From contig JARFIW010001109.1 in assembly GCA_036346225.1 (NCBI GenBank), positions 496,001 to 560,000 on the forward strand: DNA of 64,000 nt, given 5' to 3'. The stretch's first letter is position 1; each line of letters opens with the position of its first letter. Source of the stretch: Platerodrilus igneus. Taxonomy: Eukaryota > Arthropoda > Insecta > Coleoptera > Lycidae. Under the pieces are notes generated by a model. The model was not told where the DNA came from and did no database searches. It saw nothing but the letters and a program-made list of their open reading frames with translations. Below are positions 47,110-59,215 of the stretch, in pieces. The position numbers were made by a program, and so were the translations under genes.

Positions 47110-48451
47110 TTAATGAGTAGGTGAAGGAACGGGAGATGGCGGAGGGGGTAACGGACTAAAATAAGTTGACGATCTAGAACTAGGTGATGGAGGACAACTT
47201 TCGCTATGGCAATGAGATCTTGGAGTTGGTGGTGGTGGTATTGGGCCTCCATCATAACGATTACGGGAGGGATAGTTGTAATCACTTTCATCACAAACAT
47301 CAGTGGAACAGGGAGTAGGAGGTGGAGGTTGATTTATAGAACGGTAATGTCTATAAGGGCGGTAACGAGATGTTGGACTGCTGCCCCTCGAAGCAGCAGT
47401 TGTTGCAGGACTGGGTGGTGGATTTAAAGGTTCACGTGGATAACCTACAAGACTTGAACCATTTGTGCTACTGGAAGCTCCTGTAATGTGATTTCTGTCA
47501 TAACTAGAACTTTGACTTCCACCGAGCATCGACATATGAACTACATCAGGTATTCCTTTACGAATTTTATTCTGTGCTTTAATTTGTGTTCTTTGTTGCA
47601 TAGGATTCAATGGATCTTCTGACTGATCACGAAGAGGTATATCGTTTAAATTTAGCTTCTTCCTAATTAAGAAAAACAATACAGAAAATCCAATAATGGC
47701 AATAATTACAGATAGTATTATAATAATTAATGTATTGGTGCCATTTTTGCCAACTGATGTATAGCGATTAGCATCAACACAAACAGATTTATGTTCGTCA
47801 GCACCATCTGCACAATTGTCCATTCCATCGCATAATAAAGAAACAGGGATGCAAACATCGGTTAATGGACACCTGTATTCATCTGGGCTCTTACAGCAAT
47901 GTGCTTCATCATGACTATCAGGACAATGTGAAATGCCATCACACACATAAGCTTGATCAATGCACTGCCCACTTTGACATTTAAACTGGTCACTTCTGCA
48001 TGATGGACAACCTGCCTCATCAGAACCATCAGGACAATCAGTTTGACCATCACATCTCCATGCAACAGGTATACAATCCTTAGTACTTGGTATTGGTACA
48101 GAACAAGTAAAATGATCATTGCCACAATCTGGTAATGCCGAACAAGTTCTTTTATCGTCTTGAAGTGCTAACCCATGAGGACAAGAGCACACTGCACTAG
48201 TTCCATTTACAATGCATAAATGTGAACATCGTTTAGGATGTGGTTGTGCACAAGAATGATTTCGATCAGGCTGTTTAACAGAAACAAGATCCAAAACTAA
48301 AGATGCATGTGTAAGAATAACTGAACGAGAACCACCAGTTTTCAATTCAAGCCTTTGGAGCTGTTGAATTTCTCGATCTAACCAATATAACCAACCAGAA
48401 TGAATCGCTAATTGAGTTACATGCGAGTTGCTTTCGTTCAAAACCACATGG
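47110..48451 (-). CDS. arr: arrow last exon: EGF, LDLa x3, TM, cytoplasmic tail
   Basis: Counting from its first full codon: EGF-like 67-103, LDLa 109-148, 151-185 and 186-224, TM 238-262, and PPPSP-type motifs at 344, 376, 406, 420 and 436. The acceptor is TGTTTTTCAG. All Cys pairs of the LDLa repeats are present. Stop TAA at 47110-47112. Confidence 0.97.
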
Positions 48452-51400
48452 CTGAAAAACAATACAATTAGTAACTGCGATAGACTCAGTACATAAAAAT
48501 TTGTTAAAATTGTTTTAGGCCATTGTATTAAACTTATTTTAATACTACTGCAATTTTTAATTCGGGGAGGTAAATTATAAGAATGCATTATGTTCTAGAA
48601 AATGAACACCAATAAATAGTTTTAGAAAAAAATTGAAACTAAAGTTATCAAAATTGTTTAGATTTGTAGTGTAGCTAATCAGATATCAACAGAAGTATTA
48701 GCTGCGATAAGGCGATCTGGCATTATAAAAATACACATCATGTCTGGAATCCATACTCTTTGCCTGTAATTAGAGTACAGCATACGCAACTTATCAACAC
48801 AATCATCTTTTTGAATCTAAGATCTGTGGTAATGTGGCACACATTTTTCATGTCAATGTGGATATCCCATCGAATTGAAAAAATAGTGCACATTCCTTCA
48901 TTATATAAATTTTTGGCAGGTAAGTAATTTGACACTGATGACGAACATTAGCAACACAAGACACAAGTCACTTCAGCGGGATCTTCACAGCATCCGAATA
49001 AATAATAACTGTCGTGATACAATAAATGTTTTTCGTCAAATAAGCGGTTCTCTTAAAAAATAAGACTAAACTATACCCAAATTAAAGATAAAAATAATTG
49101 AAAGCAAATTTTACTGCTATAATTATACACTATTAGAATTTGGACTATGGACATGCTTCATACTTTTGTTGTTATGTATTATATTGGTTAATAGAAACCA
49201 GTTAATCCCAATTTGTAAAACTATAACTCAATAATTTAAAAAGAATGTACAAATGCTTAAGATCCCCATGGTCTATATTATTTAGTCTGGTAATTTCATA
49301 AGAACCCAGAAAATAAATAATATATTTTACGAAAAAGCATGTGGTCTTTAAAAGGAAATAGATTCAGTTGTCAATTTGTAATAGTATATTACAAGCAAGT
49401 TGGAAAATGCTTCGTTGTTGCCAACAACAACATAGCTGACCAAACACAAAGCATAAAGATCGGGAAAAGCCTGAAGCAGCAATATAATTTCGAAAGAGCT
49501 GTATGAGATTTTATTCATAATCATTATTTTTGTATTTTAGTTACGAATTTTTGGGGTTTCAAATGTCGGGTAAAAATATTATATATTGATTGAATTATAT
49601 ACATTGCAATTGTTTGGAGAGGTGCCAATCTTGATGTAAATTTGTAAGCCTTCTCATCCTCGGTTTACATTTATCTACCAATAAATTTGAATCATAGTTT
49701 CTGCAGTTTCCTTGAATTCAGGAGTACTAAACTCAAATTTGCTATCGAACAAACTAGGTATTAAATTTATCTTCCACAACTTTACTGTTTGAGTAAGGAA
49801 CCGTCAGTTTGATACTGACAACTAAACAACTTTGGTCGTGGGCTGTGTTTCTGATCTGCAACTTTCCGACTCAAGATTAAGTCATGAGACAAAGGAATTG
49901 TTGATTTGTCGAGCATCCACATGTTAATAATGTGCTCATTGCCATTATGAGTGTGAATAACATATTATTACAGAATATCAAGCACCATGTAATTTGAAAA
50001 ATATGCATTCTTCTGTAATTTTTGAAAACAATTCTCTATTTCACTGAGTCTTTTTCAGTTTTTCACATTTTACCTTTACAGAATGTTTTAACAGCATTTG
50101 GTATTTAAAATTACTAAGATGCTCATCCAATGTTCTTTTGATGTATTGTGATGTTAGTGCAGTAGGTTGTTCAAAACTCTGTGTGGATCAATTTCAAATA
50201 TGAAAAATCAAAATCTATTCATGGGGACTTACGCCTCTTTGGCTGCACAGAGTTTTGTATTAAGATTAGGTATAGGGATGTTCTATAATCAAAATGGAAA
50301 GCTTTTTCCCCGAGCATCTGCCATGTAGGATGCGAAAAATTGGCTTGGTCATGTTGACTGAGCCGGTGTGGAGAGCAATAAATTTTCTGTCATATAGACC
50401 TCGTCAGCTTGGAGCAAGTTATTTTCACAGCCATATTGACCGAGGCGGCAGTCAACATGTTAATAAAGTTTAATTAAAATTGTCGTTTTCGTGAATATTT
50501 AACAGAATTTACGTCTACTAGAAGGCATGTTTTATTATCTTTAATTTGCCATGGCCGAATAAGAATTTTTCTTTTTACATTAAGGTATCGTGCATGTAAG
50601 TTTCCTTAGGGCACTTACTCGTCATTTGTATTAACTTTTAAAATATTCACCTTGTAGTGATCTTCATTTATTTATTTATTTATTTAATATTTTGATGTGC
50701 AATATATTTTTTCCCGTTTGAATGCTAAAAATTTTTTTTATTCGAATAAACTTGTGAAAAAAATTTCTTTGTCGAATATTTTGCTTACGTATTTATTAAA
50801 TTAATCAAGCTTTTGATAATTTTTATTCATATAATCGCAAATAAAAACCCGTATATTGATTTTTTTCCAAAAATTAAATTTAAACTTTTAAAATGAATTA
50901 TTTACACTTAAAAACGATGTAGGTCTGCTTTGAGCCTATTTCACACAATATATTACATGTAAAAACACAAATGAGCATAGATTGCAACTCCAGACGATTC
51001 TCAATCAGCATAAAGAAATGTAACTAATACCTATTGGTTGTAATGAATTTTCATAATTTTTTTTCGTTCATCCTTTAGCAAAGACTATATCATCTTTAAT
51101 AATGAAACTTTTAAACCGAGTATTTCTTATTTTTTGGTGTTCTTTAGATTATTCTTTATGTCAATGACACAGTTCATTTCAAAATTTCGTATAAAGTTAT
51201 ACAGTTAAGAAAATTCATTTTAATACCAGATATCATCCACAAGTAAAGCCAACAGAATGTGTTAATTGTGTAATTGTTGCCGCTATCTCTTCCCTTATTG
51301 AATCTGACTATACTAAACAGGACAAAAATATCTTTAACATTGCACAAGCACTACATACCTCCATGCATGTCACTCAATTTTCACCTTCATCTTTAGTTTT

Positions 51401-54400
51401 TAGACATTATACTCCAATTGATGGTAGTTGTTATGGTTCTGTTCCTGAAGATACTTATGTAATTGAATTTGATGAAAGAATACGTAGAACCAAACACCAA
51501 TAGTCACTACCTCCCATCTTTATCGATGTTAGAAAAAATTAATCCAAGGCTTATGAAAAAATTAAGTCACTACAATCTTCATAAAAAAACATTTCCTTTG
51601 CGCTGGCTGAACAATTACGGAAGAAAAATCAAGCTCCATCTGATACAACTAAAAAGTTTTTTGCTAAACTAGCTCCATTAATTATGAACTACAACATTCA
51701 AATGACAAACCTCAAGAACGTTGGCATGTTAAGATTTTAAAACCATTTTCGTCTGTCCCAAATGAGTAGTACTTACTTATCCTTATGTTTATACCTTCAT
51801 TTAAATATACTTTCTCTTTTCTACCTTTATTTCAACCAATTTTTTTCTTTCAAGGTTACAGTATCACTATCAATATATCTTAACATCGAACCTTCATTTC
51901 TTTAACGTCTACCTAGATCTAATGTATACCTTTTACACTTGTCCTATTGGTTATAAATATACATTGTCTCTGAACCTCAAATCTTTTCAAACCTTTTTAT
52001 TTCATAAATAGCTCGTTCATTTCTAAATGATAGCTTCCTCATTCCTAGTTTAAACAATTTTTTTTCTATTGTCATTACACTCAAATAATTCTGTTTCTTT
52101 TAAATTTTCACCTTTTAGCTCGCCATCATTTCTATTGTTACATAACCTACATTCTTTTATCGTAGTTAACATATCTTTCGTTTGAACAAATCAGCAAATC
52201 TTTAGGACTTGTACTAACTGATGTTGCATTACTGCTTTATTCCTTATTTACCCATAGGATTGCGACCTACGCCTTTGTAGTAAACACCGATTTTCACAGT
52301 TGCGACTACAAAAAATATCTATTCAATGCACTTTCATTCGCATATGTTTCAATCATTTGTTACGCATTCCATTATCAATTGTTTTATATCATAGGACGTT
52401 GATACATTTTTTCTGTTTTTCTGAAACGTGTTGGTGAGGGATTGCCGCCTTTGTCATTTTCAACTATTATTCCTTATTATTTTATGGAATTCAAAATTTG
52501 TGTACTTCTATATTTGATTAGTTGTCTATCGCACAATTATTTTAGTTTGTCTATGGTACGTTTAGTTTTCGAAATTATCTTGTGGGTATATTAAGTTGGT
52601 CGTGTTACCCTTGGTACGTTTAGTTTTCGAAATTATTTTGTGGGTATATTAAGTTGGTAGTGTTACCCTATTTAATTTTCTTATTGCAATAGACATATTC
52701 AGTAGGAAGATGATTTGTCTAGGTTTCACATGGAGCCTAGTATCGACATATTAGAATAGGAGTTATTTTGTTATTAAAGTGCAGGTGGTCCTTCAGACTG
52801 ATCTGTTTTAATAGGGACATTCTCTACTTTTACTTTTTCTCAAGGATGCTTATCCGGCAAACTCTACTTTTCCTTATCCCCTTATCGCCGTTTCCAACCT
52901 TTTTTTTTCATTCGTTAGACTTGTCTAAGTCCCAAGATAACCATATATCACATAAGAGTAGTGACTCCCCACTCGAAATATTCCATCACCATCTTTTATC
53001 TTTTCTATATTCTATTTTTTTACTTTCTAAGTCGCTGCATAGATAGAGGTTTGTTACCTCACAACATTGGGTCGTGGGAGTGGGGGACCTCCATCTAGCT
53101 GTGTAACGCCACAGTCTACTGCTGATTTATGTAAGCATGCTGATTTCTTCCTAATCGATGCAGGAGCGGAGGGACTGCATTCCCATTTCTACCTGGTCTT
53201 TCATGCTGTTCATATAAACGAGTACCGCTTCGCGGAACTTCTCCTTTTGGAGGGCAGGAATAAAAATCCCCTTTTAAGATCCTACAGGATTACTCTACTC
53301 GCTTGAGAGAGTCTCTTTCTGTTATTATATTTATAGGAGTCGTGTGCCCTTACAAGTGTATGATCTCCAAACCAAAATAGATTGTTACATTATCTTTTCT
53401 TAGAACTTTTGTCTTAAGATCTTATCTTATTATTAGAGTACATCATAAATGTTTTATGTTTATTCTTCTCTTTGCAGTTATCTTGGAGATCTTAAGTTGT
53501 ATAATTAATATATGACCATCAAGGGTTGGATAGTTATCTTTTCCTAAAAATATCTCAGTACTTTACCTGGTAAATGTTTCAAACGAGTAAATGGTTTGTT
53601 GTCTATATTTCTCCTTGAAAATGTCTTCGAGATTTTACCTTATCTAAACAATGATCTAAACCAGGGATGGGCAAACTTTTTTAGGATGCGGTCTACTTCT
53701 AATTTTTTTACAATGTGTCGGTCCACCAGATATTTATTAAAATAATTATAATAAACAATGTGGTATAAATGTACATAGGTAACTAAAAAAATGAAAATAG
53801 AAAGGAACTTAGGTATATATTTTCAAACAAAATTTAAAGATTATAAAAGTATAAAAATATTAAGTTCATAAAAAATATTCCGATTCGAATTATTATTTAA
53901 GAGAAAGTCATGTGAAATTGTCCGCATTAGAAGATTTACACTGCATATCCTCTGCTAATTTAGTAAATCTTGGTATATAATTACTAACTACCAGTCTTGT
54001 ACTGCATTCGAGGTGATTGTCTGTAAGACGGAGCGATATTTTGATTTAATTATATTCATCGAGAAAATGCAGATTCACATAGGTAGGTAGAGCCAAAGAA
54101 CGATGTTAAATTTAATGCGAGATTTTTAAATTAGGATACTTAACTTCGTCTATTAAATTCCAAAAAATATTTGTAGGATCTGAACTATGTGCTTTTAAAA
54201 TTATGTCATTTTGAAGAAGAAGAACTTCATCTTTCTCAATAGTTATAGAAAACAATTCGTTTATATTTTTGGTTATTTCTTCCACATCAACGTTCCCAAA
54301 TGGGTAAGACATAAATGCAACTATTGGTTCTAGTTTTGTAAATTCTTGAAAACGATTCTCAAATTCAGAGCTAAGATTACTTAGTTCCCCATAAAATTTT

Positions 54401-57400
54401 TCCTTATTTAAAATACCTCCGTTTTTGCAAAACTCGTCAGAAATGTTTTTGAAGTTTTTCAGTTCATTCTTTATTAACTGGGAGGAAAGTAGCTTTAGCT
54501 TACTTTTGAAAGTATTAACATATCCGATCAATTCTGCTATTGATCGATTTTGTCCTTGTAATTGCAGGTTTAATTCATTAAGATGATTTGTTATATCCAC
54601 AACAAAAGCTAAATCCATTAACCAAACGTCGTCACTAAGTTCAGCATACTCTTCATCCTTTAATTTTAAAAATCTTTGATCTCTGGAAGTAGCTCCTGAA
54701 CCTTTGTAAAAATATATTCCGACTTAACCAACGAACATCAGCATGATATAACAATTCCCGGCATCAGATTCATTTTCTTCTAACTGTGCCCTAAACATTC
54801 TTCTTTGAAGACTTTTTCCTCGAATCGAGTTGACAATTTTCATACAGATTCCCATTATATGAGACATATTTAATACTTTGCAACACAAGGCTTGTTGATG
54901 AATTATACAATGATAGCTCAAGAAATTTGGTATATCATCATCGCGTTTGCAAATAGCCAAAAATCCTTTGATTTTTCCTGTCATTGCAGGGGCCCCATCG
55001 GTCGTCATTGATGCTATTTTATAAATTGGAATTTTATTTTCAACTATATACTTTTTAAATGCATCGTAAACATCTTCACCTCGGGTTTTCTTTTTTAAAG
55101 GCAATATGGTTAACAATTCTTCCTTCACGCTCATGTCCTTGAAAACCATTCTTATAAAAATGCATAACTGAGAAGTATCTACTAAATCTGTAGATTCATG
55201 AAACTGTAAAGAAAAGCAAATACATTTTTCTACATCTTCTCTCAGTTGATTAGATATATCAGAATTCATCATTTCTATACGCCGCGTAACAGTTCGACGC
55301 GAAGTTGGATGTCTTTAATTGCCGAAATGATTTCTTTTTGTTCTTAAAAGTGTCAAATAATGAATCGGCTTCCAGAAAGGCTTTTTACCAAATCTCCATC
55401 TGCGAAAGGTTTTTGTGTTTTGCTAACACTTGACACACACGAAAAGATGCAACAGTTGCAGCTTTAGTAATGGTAATTGATTTAGTAAAATATGATTGTT
55501 GACCGATTAATTGTGATTTAAGTTCTTTAACTTTCGCTTATGCGCAATTCGCTGTTTAACGGATAATCCTTATCAAAACTACCGTGCATGGTTTTGAAGT
55601 GTCTTTCAACGTTTCCTTTTTTGGGAGTGCTACACTTGCACTGCATATAAAACATACACAGTTTTCTTTCACCATTGTAAAGAAAACTGTTCTTCCCATT
55701 CTGAATTAAAGTTGTATGTTTTCCTTTTCTTGGCACTTGTGCTTGAAGATTCCATATTTAAAAATTTAATAATTATTTATATATGTTAACAATAAAAATA
55801 CTCGGTATAAAAATCTTTTAGCTGAGTACTTGGTTAAGAATCGAACGTCGATGAGAGAATGTAGTTCGAGCCGTAGAAAGCTTAACGCTATCTAGATACG
55901 TGCATACTAGAAAGAATATAAATACGACCTCTGCTTTGCGTGCGTTAAGAGCTACATCGTCCCGCATCGATGTTCAGTTCTTTAACCCCGAGTAATGGAA
56001 TTTTTTATATTCTAAGGAGTAGTTTAAGTAAAAAAGACAAATATTAAAGGCGATCACTCTAAAATGACTCGGCGGTCCACCAGTCGATCGCGATCGACTT
56101 AATGCCCACCTCTGATCTAAACCATAAATGGTTATATTTCTTCTTTCTCTCTGAAATTATCTTCGAGATGTTATTTTATTTTACCGTTGTTGCAAAGCAA
56201 ATAAACTACCTCTATTTTTCGCTTTGAAAAATATCTTCAAGAGCTTATCTATTTGATGTTCCAAACCTTTGGTATTTATGACCAAGCTAGAATTTATCAT
56301 AAAAAGAAAAGAGCTAACCTGTTTTTTAATTAAGTATTTGCTAGGATAAGATTGGAAAATTATGTATTCTTAATGCAGTAGTAATGATTAATTTGTTTAC
56401 TTTGTTTTTATTGCTGCAATGTATTTTGTCTTTATCATTTTGCTAAAAGCCACTACGTAATTTGTTTAATTTAAGAGAATTTCTTAAAGGTATTCATGAA
56501 ATGTTGTATGCATTAATATGCAATGAAAAAATGAATTTTGTATTTAGTTTTATAGTGAATTTAAGTGTTAATTTTAAGTGTTTGAGTCTCATACTCTCAA
56601 CTAATTTTGTGCGGTCGGTGTGGCGGCAAACAAAACCCTTGCATGCTCAGATGATGTAGCTTGAAGTTGGGTGGCTACTTATTTTCGTTTCTTGGAATTG
56701 CAAGAATTGCCATAGTTTAAAAACCAGGTAGTGCTTACAGACATTATTAAATTTAAGCTTTCTGTGCATGTGAGTTCTTATACAAAGAGCCTTTTCCTTT
56801 TTTCTTTTTTTCTTTTTGAAGCTATGATGTGATTTTACGTCTCTTCGGTTGTACAAAATTTCGTTCTAACATTTGATATACGGATGGTTCCATCATCCAA
56901 AAAAAAAAGAAAGTTTTTCCCATCACTAATTTAATTAGGTTACTATCTGTAAAGTTTGTAGTTTCTGGGTTCACGCAAACTAAGGTCAAGAACCCATAAT
57001 TTATCGATGTATTCTTCCAAACTCACACTTTCACAGACTTTGAAGAATGCGTGATTATCCCTTAATCAATGAAAACGTTTTTACAGTGGATGGTAACAAC
57101 CAAGTTCGTGTAAACATGAGTTTTGGCGGGGATATGATGTTAGACTATCGTACCACATCGATGTATTAAACGCAAGACGTGTTAATTGCAAGGAGAGTAC
57201 CTGCTGAATTCATTATCTATCCCATATCTAATCACCACAAATATCTGTCCCGAAACTGTGTAGGTAAAACACACTTCACACGGGGGCATGTTTTCACTAT
57301 GACTATTGACCAAAGGTAAGTTCTTTGCCAAATTTTTAATTGTTTTTCTTTGTATGAAATTCGTGTAAACTTTATTCCACCCATATACCACGTTCCGTGC

Positions 57401-58213
57401 TAAAGTATGTAAATCTGTAACCGTTTGACAGCAATAATTTGCTACCACATTTGAGGCATAATAAAATTCGCCTGTAGGTTAATCGTAATATGGGTCACGT
57501 GCACTCAATGCATAATACGCATTTCGACATCATTATAAAAAATTTAGAACTATTAATTTAATTTATTAAGATTCACTATTTTTGCTGTATTTCTCTAAAC
57601 TTTATATATGAATCATTGGCAATCATTTCAAAACTCAGGTATAGTTTCTAAATCAGTTTAACAAAATTAGTTATGCAATTTTTAACTGTATACTATAATA
57701 AAGTTATAGTTAGGATGTATACTTACTGGTTTTCTCCATCAATATTGCACATATAAATGCTATGACCCTGAGTCCAAACAATTAAATCGTTCTCAGCATC
57801 AACAGCAATAGCTGCAATGTCACTACTTTTTGTTATCACAATTCTTTGAGTGCCATCCATCCTAGTTCTAACGAGTTGTGGTGATGTTCCAACATCAGTA
57901 AAAAATAGTAAACTACAAATAACCAGTTTGAACATTAAAACATCACACGCAACACCTACCGTTTCGTAGGGTGAATGGCTAATAATCGAGGTTTTTGACC
58001 TTCCTTTTGCACTACAATTCCAACAGTTGAAGTATTATCCAATTTAGTAATGTTTATTACATCCTGGGAAGCACATGACCAGAACAATAGGCGACCCAAT
58101 GCATCTACAGCAAGGTCGAAAGGATGATGACCCTGGTTTCCTGGAATTATCACAGACATATGTAAACCAGTGTCAGAAGCACGCTTAATAGATGAATGCA
58201 CTTTTCCTTCAAC
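47110..58213 (-). CDS. arr: Arrow / LRP5/6 Wnt co-receptor, C-terminal 593 residues (three exons)
   Basis: Single-pass receptor that binds Wnt with Frizzled and, once phosphorylated on PPP(S/T)P motifs, recruits Axin. Exons on the minus strand are 58213-57960, 57912-57727 and 48451-47110; all junctions are GT-AG and restore one frame (CG|T and CA|C codons). The first two exons and the start of the third give part of the last beta-propeller (PFDLAVDALGRLLFW, AIHPTKRLLFFTD, LVRTRMDG, WLYWLDREI). Then follow an EGF-like module (CAQPHPKRCSHLC), three LDLa repeats with CDGQTDCPDGSDE-type calcium sites, and a transmembrane helix (LIIIILSVIIAIIGFSVLFF). The tail has SYDRNHITGASSS and five motifs: NPPPSP, QPPPPTPCSTDVCDE, IPPPPTPR, SCPPSP and LPPPPSP. 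It ends VPSPTH. Length and order match vertebrate LRP5/6 closely. The remaining N-terminal propellers lie beyond the right edge. Confidence 0.97.
48500..51195. other. Intronic AT-rich stretch, nothing assignable
   Basis: Apart from a short (TTTA)n run near 50655 there is no recognisable feature. The right end may contain older Gypsy coding sequence too decayed to read. Confidence 0.35.
51200..51769 (+). pseudogene. Gypsy pol 3' end (integrase C-terminal half)
   Basis: Starts at YHPQVKPTECVNCVIVAAIS (the integrase region HPQxNPxERxNR), continues SLIESDYTKQDKNIFNIAQA and LHTSMHVTQFSPSSLVFRH, and ends in WHVKILKPFSSVPNE followed by TAG at 51767. Several frameshifts. Only the end of pol is present; what follows (52.1-56.3 kb) is probably its 3' untranslated region and LTR. 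Confidence 0.8.
52160..52260 (+). repeat. Dispersed repeat module A, copy 2
   Basis: TTAACATATCTTTCGTTTGA then ACTTGTACTAACTGATGTTG and TTTACCCATAGG; matches 19048-19142. Confidence 0.7.
52555..52670 (+). repeat. 58-bp tandem duplication
   Basis: Unit GGTACGTTTAGTTTTCGAAA...AAGTTGGTCGTGTTACCCTT at 52555-52612 and again at 52613-52670 with two substitutions. A recent slippage or unequal-exchange event, possibly an LTR enhancer-type repeat. Confidence 0.95.
53654..53661. repeat. hAT target-site duplication, left copy
   Basis: ATCTAAAC, identical to 56115-56122. Confidence 0.92.
53900..55745 (-). pseudogene. hAT transposase (broken)
   Basis: Reading from 55736: a BED-type finger region (CMFYMQCKCSTPKKGNVERH, FKTMHGSFDKDYP), then a damaged linker (QQSYFTKSI). 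The catalytic RNase H-like fold follows at 55272-54724 with LQFHESTDLVDTSQLCIFIR (first catalytic Asp region), TTDGAPAMTGKIKGF and HCIIHQQALCCK. Next comes DLAFVVDITNHLNELNLQLQ at 54618 and, in another frame near 54110, the C-terminal dimerisation region (LTDNHLECSTRL). At least two frameshifts (near 54690 and 54110) and stops in the linker break it. The family is that domesticated in GTF2IRD2 and ZBED-like genes. Confidence 0.85.
56083..56098. repeat. 16-bp perfect palindrome in hAT subterminal region
   Basis: GTCGATCGCGATCGAC is its own reverse complement and CpG-rich in an AT-rich setting, 16 bp from the element end. It could be a transposase-binding site. Confidence 0.8.
56115..56122. repeat. 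hAT target-site duplication, right copy
   Basis: ATCTAAAC, pairs with 53654-53661. Confidence 0.92.
56123..56330 (+). repeat. Dispersed repeat module B, copy 2
   Basis: Continues the sequence interrupted by the hAT element. 56212-56330 matches 20690-20835. Two sub-repeats of the TTGAAATTATCTTCGAGA type are visible here. Confidence 0.7.
56331..57720. other. Intronic stretch, nothing assignable
   Basis: 56880-57480 is less AT-rich and has an 88-codon minus frame at 57182 that contains no recognised domain; it may be an old transposon. The rest is plain AT-rich intron. Confidence 0.35.
57727..57912 (-). CDS. arr: arrow exon, beta-propeller part 2
   Basis: Acceptor TTATTTGTAG, donor CA|GTAAGT. 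Encodes LLFFTDVGTSPQLVRTRMDG to IYMCNIDGEN, one and a half YWTD-type blades. Confidence 0.93.
57960..58213 (-). CDS. arr: arrow exon, beta-propeller part 1
   Basis: Acceptor CCACTTTTAG, donor CG|GTAGGT, followed by a 47-bp intron (57913-57959). Encodes VEGKVHSSIKRASDTGLHMS to RLLAIHPTK. The acceptor at 58215-58214 shows that more coding exons lie to the right, outside the window. Confidence 0.93.
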
Positions 58214-58401
58214 CTAAAAGTGGAAAAAAATATATTATTACTAATTTGTATTTTGATATATGATATGATGATATATGAAAATAATGCAGTAAAGAAAATG
58301 TTAAGAATTATATTAGTAGGGGAGCCAGCGATATTTTTGGTGTGTTATTTATGCATGGCTAAATAACAAATTTTTCGTTTATTCTTACCTAATAGTATAT
58401 T

Positions 58402-58920
58402 GAAATAATTTGCTGCAAACAAATGGGTGGTGGAGAGCCCGACGACGGTGTTTTAAACATGGCATTTCTGAAAGTGCTAATGTGAAAAAAGCGCAAGCTT
58501 GAAACGTTCAGATATCCTTATTTGCATCAAAAGTTAACAGAAAACAATTTGCTGCAACCTTGGTAGCGGTGAAAAACCTTGCTGCAGTGACCTTCAAGTT
58601 TGGATAATGACATTGCTGTATGTTGTATTTCCGCAAGGCTCAAATTTTTTTCTATGTTAGAATGGTATATGTTATTGACAGAAAACGTTTGCTGCAATCG
58701 ATGTGCTGGTGGAAAGCTCTTGCAGCAAAGCGAGAAGGTGCTACGTGCCGAATTTTAAAAAGTTCAAAAACGTGTATGTTACACATCAATTTTTCCCAAA
58801 CATTATTATTAATGCAAGCCTCAAAAATTGTACACACACAATATACATTATTACTTATTAGAATGTAGAAAACCATTTGCTGCAAATTATTTGCTGGTGG
58901 AAAGTCCTGGTGGCAAAGAC
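58402..58920 (-). repeat. Four diverged copies of a 140-190-bp repeat with a TTTGCTGCAA core
   Basis: Core units at 58402-58440, 58540-58588, 58681-58730 and 58868-58920 share GAAAAC-N-TTTGCTGCAA, then a variable spacer, GCTGGTGGAAAG and GCAGCAAAG or an equivalent. Spacing is about 138, 141 and 187 bp. The array lies just beyond the 3' end of the PIN-like pseudogene and outside its coding region, as subterminal repeats of a DNA transposon would. Confidence 0.8.
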
Positions 58921-59215
58921 TTAAGTTGTTGGATTAAAGGCAGTATGTAGCTAAAATCTACTTTTATTTAAGTTGTGTAATTTATAAAAAGTTTTAAATG
59001 TATTTGTAGAATACACGTAACTTGGTTCTTAAACAGCAATACTTTGTATTGTGTGTTTTCTCTTTCAAATTATAAACTTTATTGTTGAAAATAATTGTAT
59101 TGTACAAATTAACTTATAGCAGGGAATCGTCTTCCAAATGGAAACTTGATTCTTCATCACTTTCATCAGCCTCATCACCGGCAGAAATGTCATCATCTCT
59201 TAATTCCTCATCTAG
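58921..59215 (-). other. 3' flank of the PIN-like gene with an acidic open tail
   Basis: On the minus strand 59250-59110 one frame reads LLLLDEELRDDDISAGDEAD and ESDEESSFHLEDDSLL then stop. Acidic tails are common in this protein family, but this frame is one base out of register with the predicted splice to the upstream exon. It may be real coding sequence after a frameshift. Confidence 0.4.

Larger units (their letters stand above)
51770..53653 (+). other. Probable 3' UTR/LTR of the Gypsy element
   Basis: Follows the pol stop directly and contains module A, a 58-bp tandem duplication and a GC-richer block at 53080-53300 with a 79-codon open frame of no known family. Regions 53480-53640 carry degenerate copies of the sub-repeat (CTTGAAAATGTCTTCGAGAT) also found in module B. 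LTR boundaries could not be fixed. Confidence 0.45.
53662..56114 (-). mobile_element. hAT transposon with BED finger and GTF2IRD2/ZBED-like transposase
   Basis: The 2453-bp element has terminal repeats CAGGGATGGGCAAAC on the left and, in reverse complement, CAGAGGTGGGCATT on the right. It is flanked by the 8-bp duplication ATCTAAAC, the hallmark of hAT insertion. Subterminal blocks share GGTCCACCAG, and a 16-bp perfect palindrome GTCGATCGCGATCGAC lies at 56083-56098. The transposase inside is on the minus strand and degenerate. It interrupts Gypsy LTR-like sequence: module B continues to its right. Confidence 0.93.
48452..57726 (-). other. arrow intron (9.3 kb) with nested transposons
   Basis: GTAAGT at 57726 down to TTTTTCAG at 48452. 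Both flanking exons are conserved and in phase. It contains the Gypsy integrase end, repeat modules A and B and the hAT element, all listed separately. Confidence 0.92.

Noticed and set aside
47206..47427. 73-codon Trp- and Thr-rich plus-strand frame
   Set aside because: Antisense of the Pro/Ser-rich arrow cytoplasmic tail.
47862..48125. 87-codon minus-strand frame overlapping arrow
   Set aside because: Out-of-frame shadow of the LDLa repeats.
57182..57448. 88-codon minus-strand frame in arrow intron
   Set aside because: No family motif and no phase-compatible splice sites with the arrow exons, which already join perfectly.
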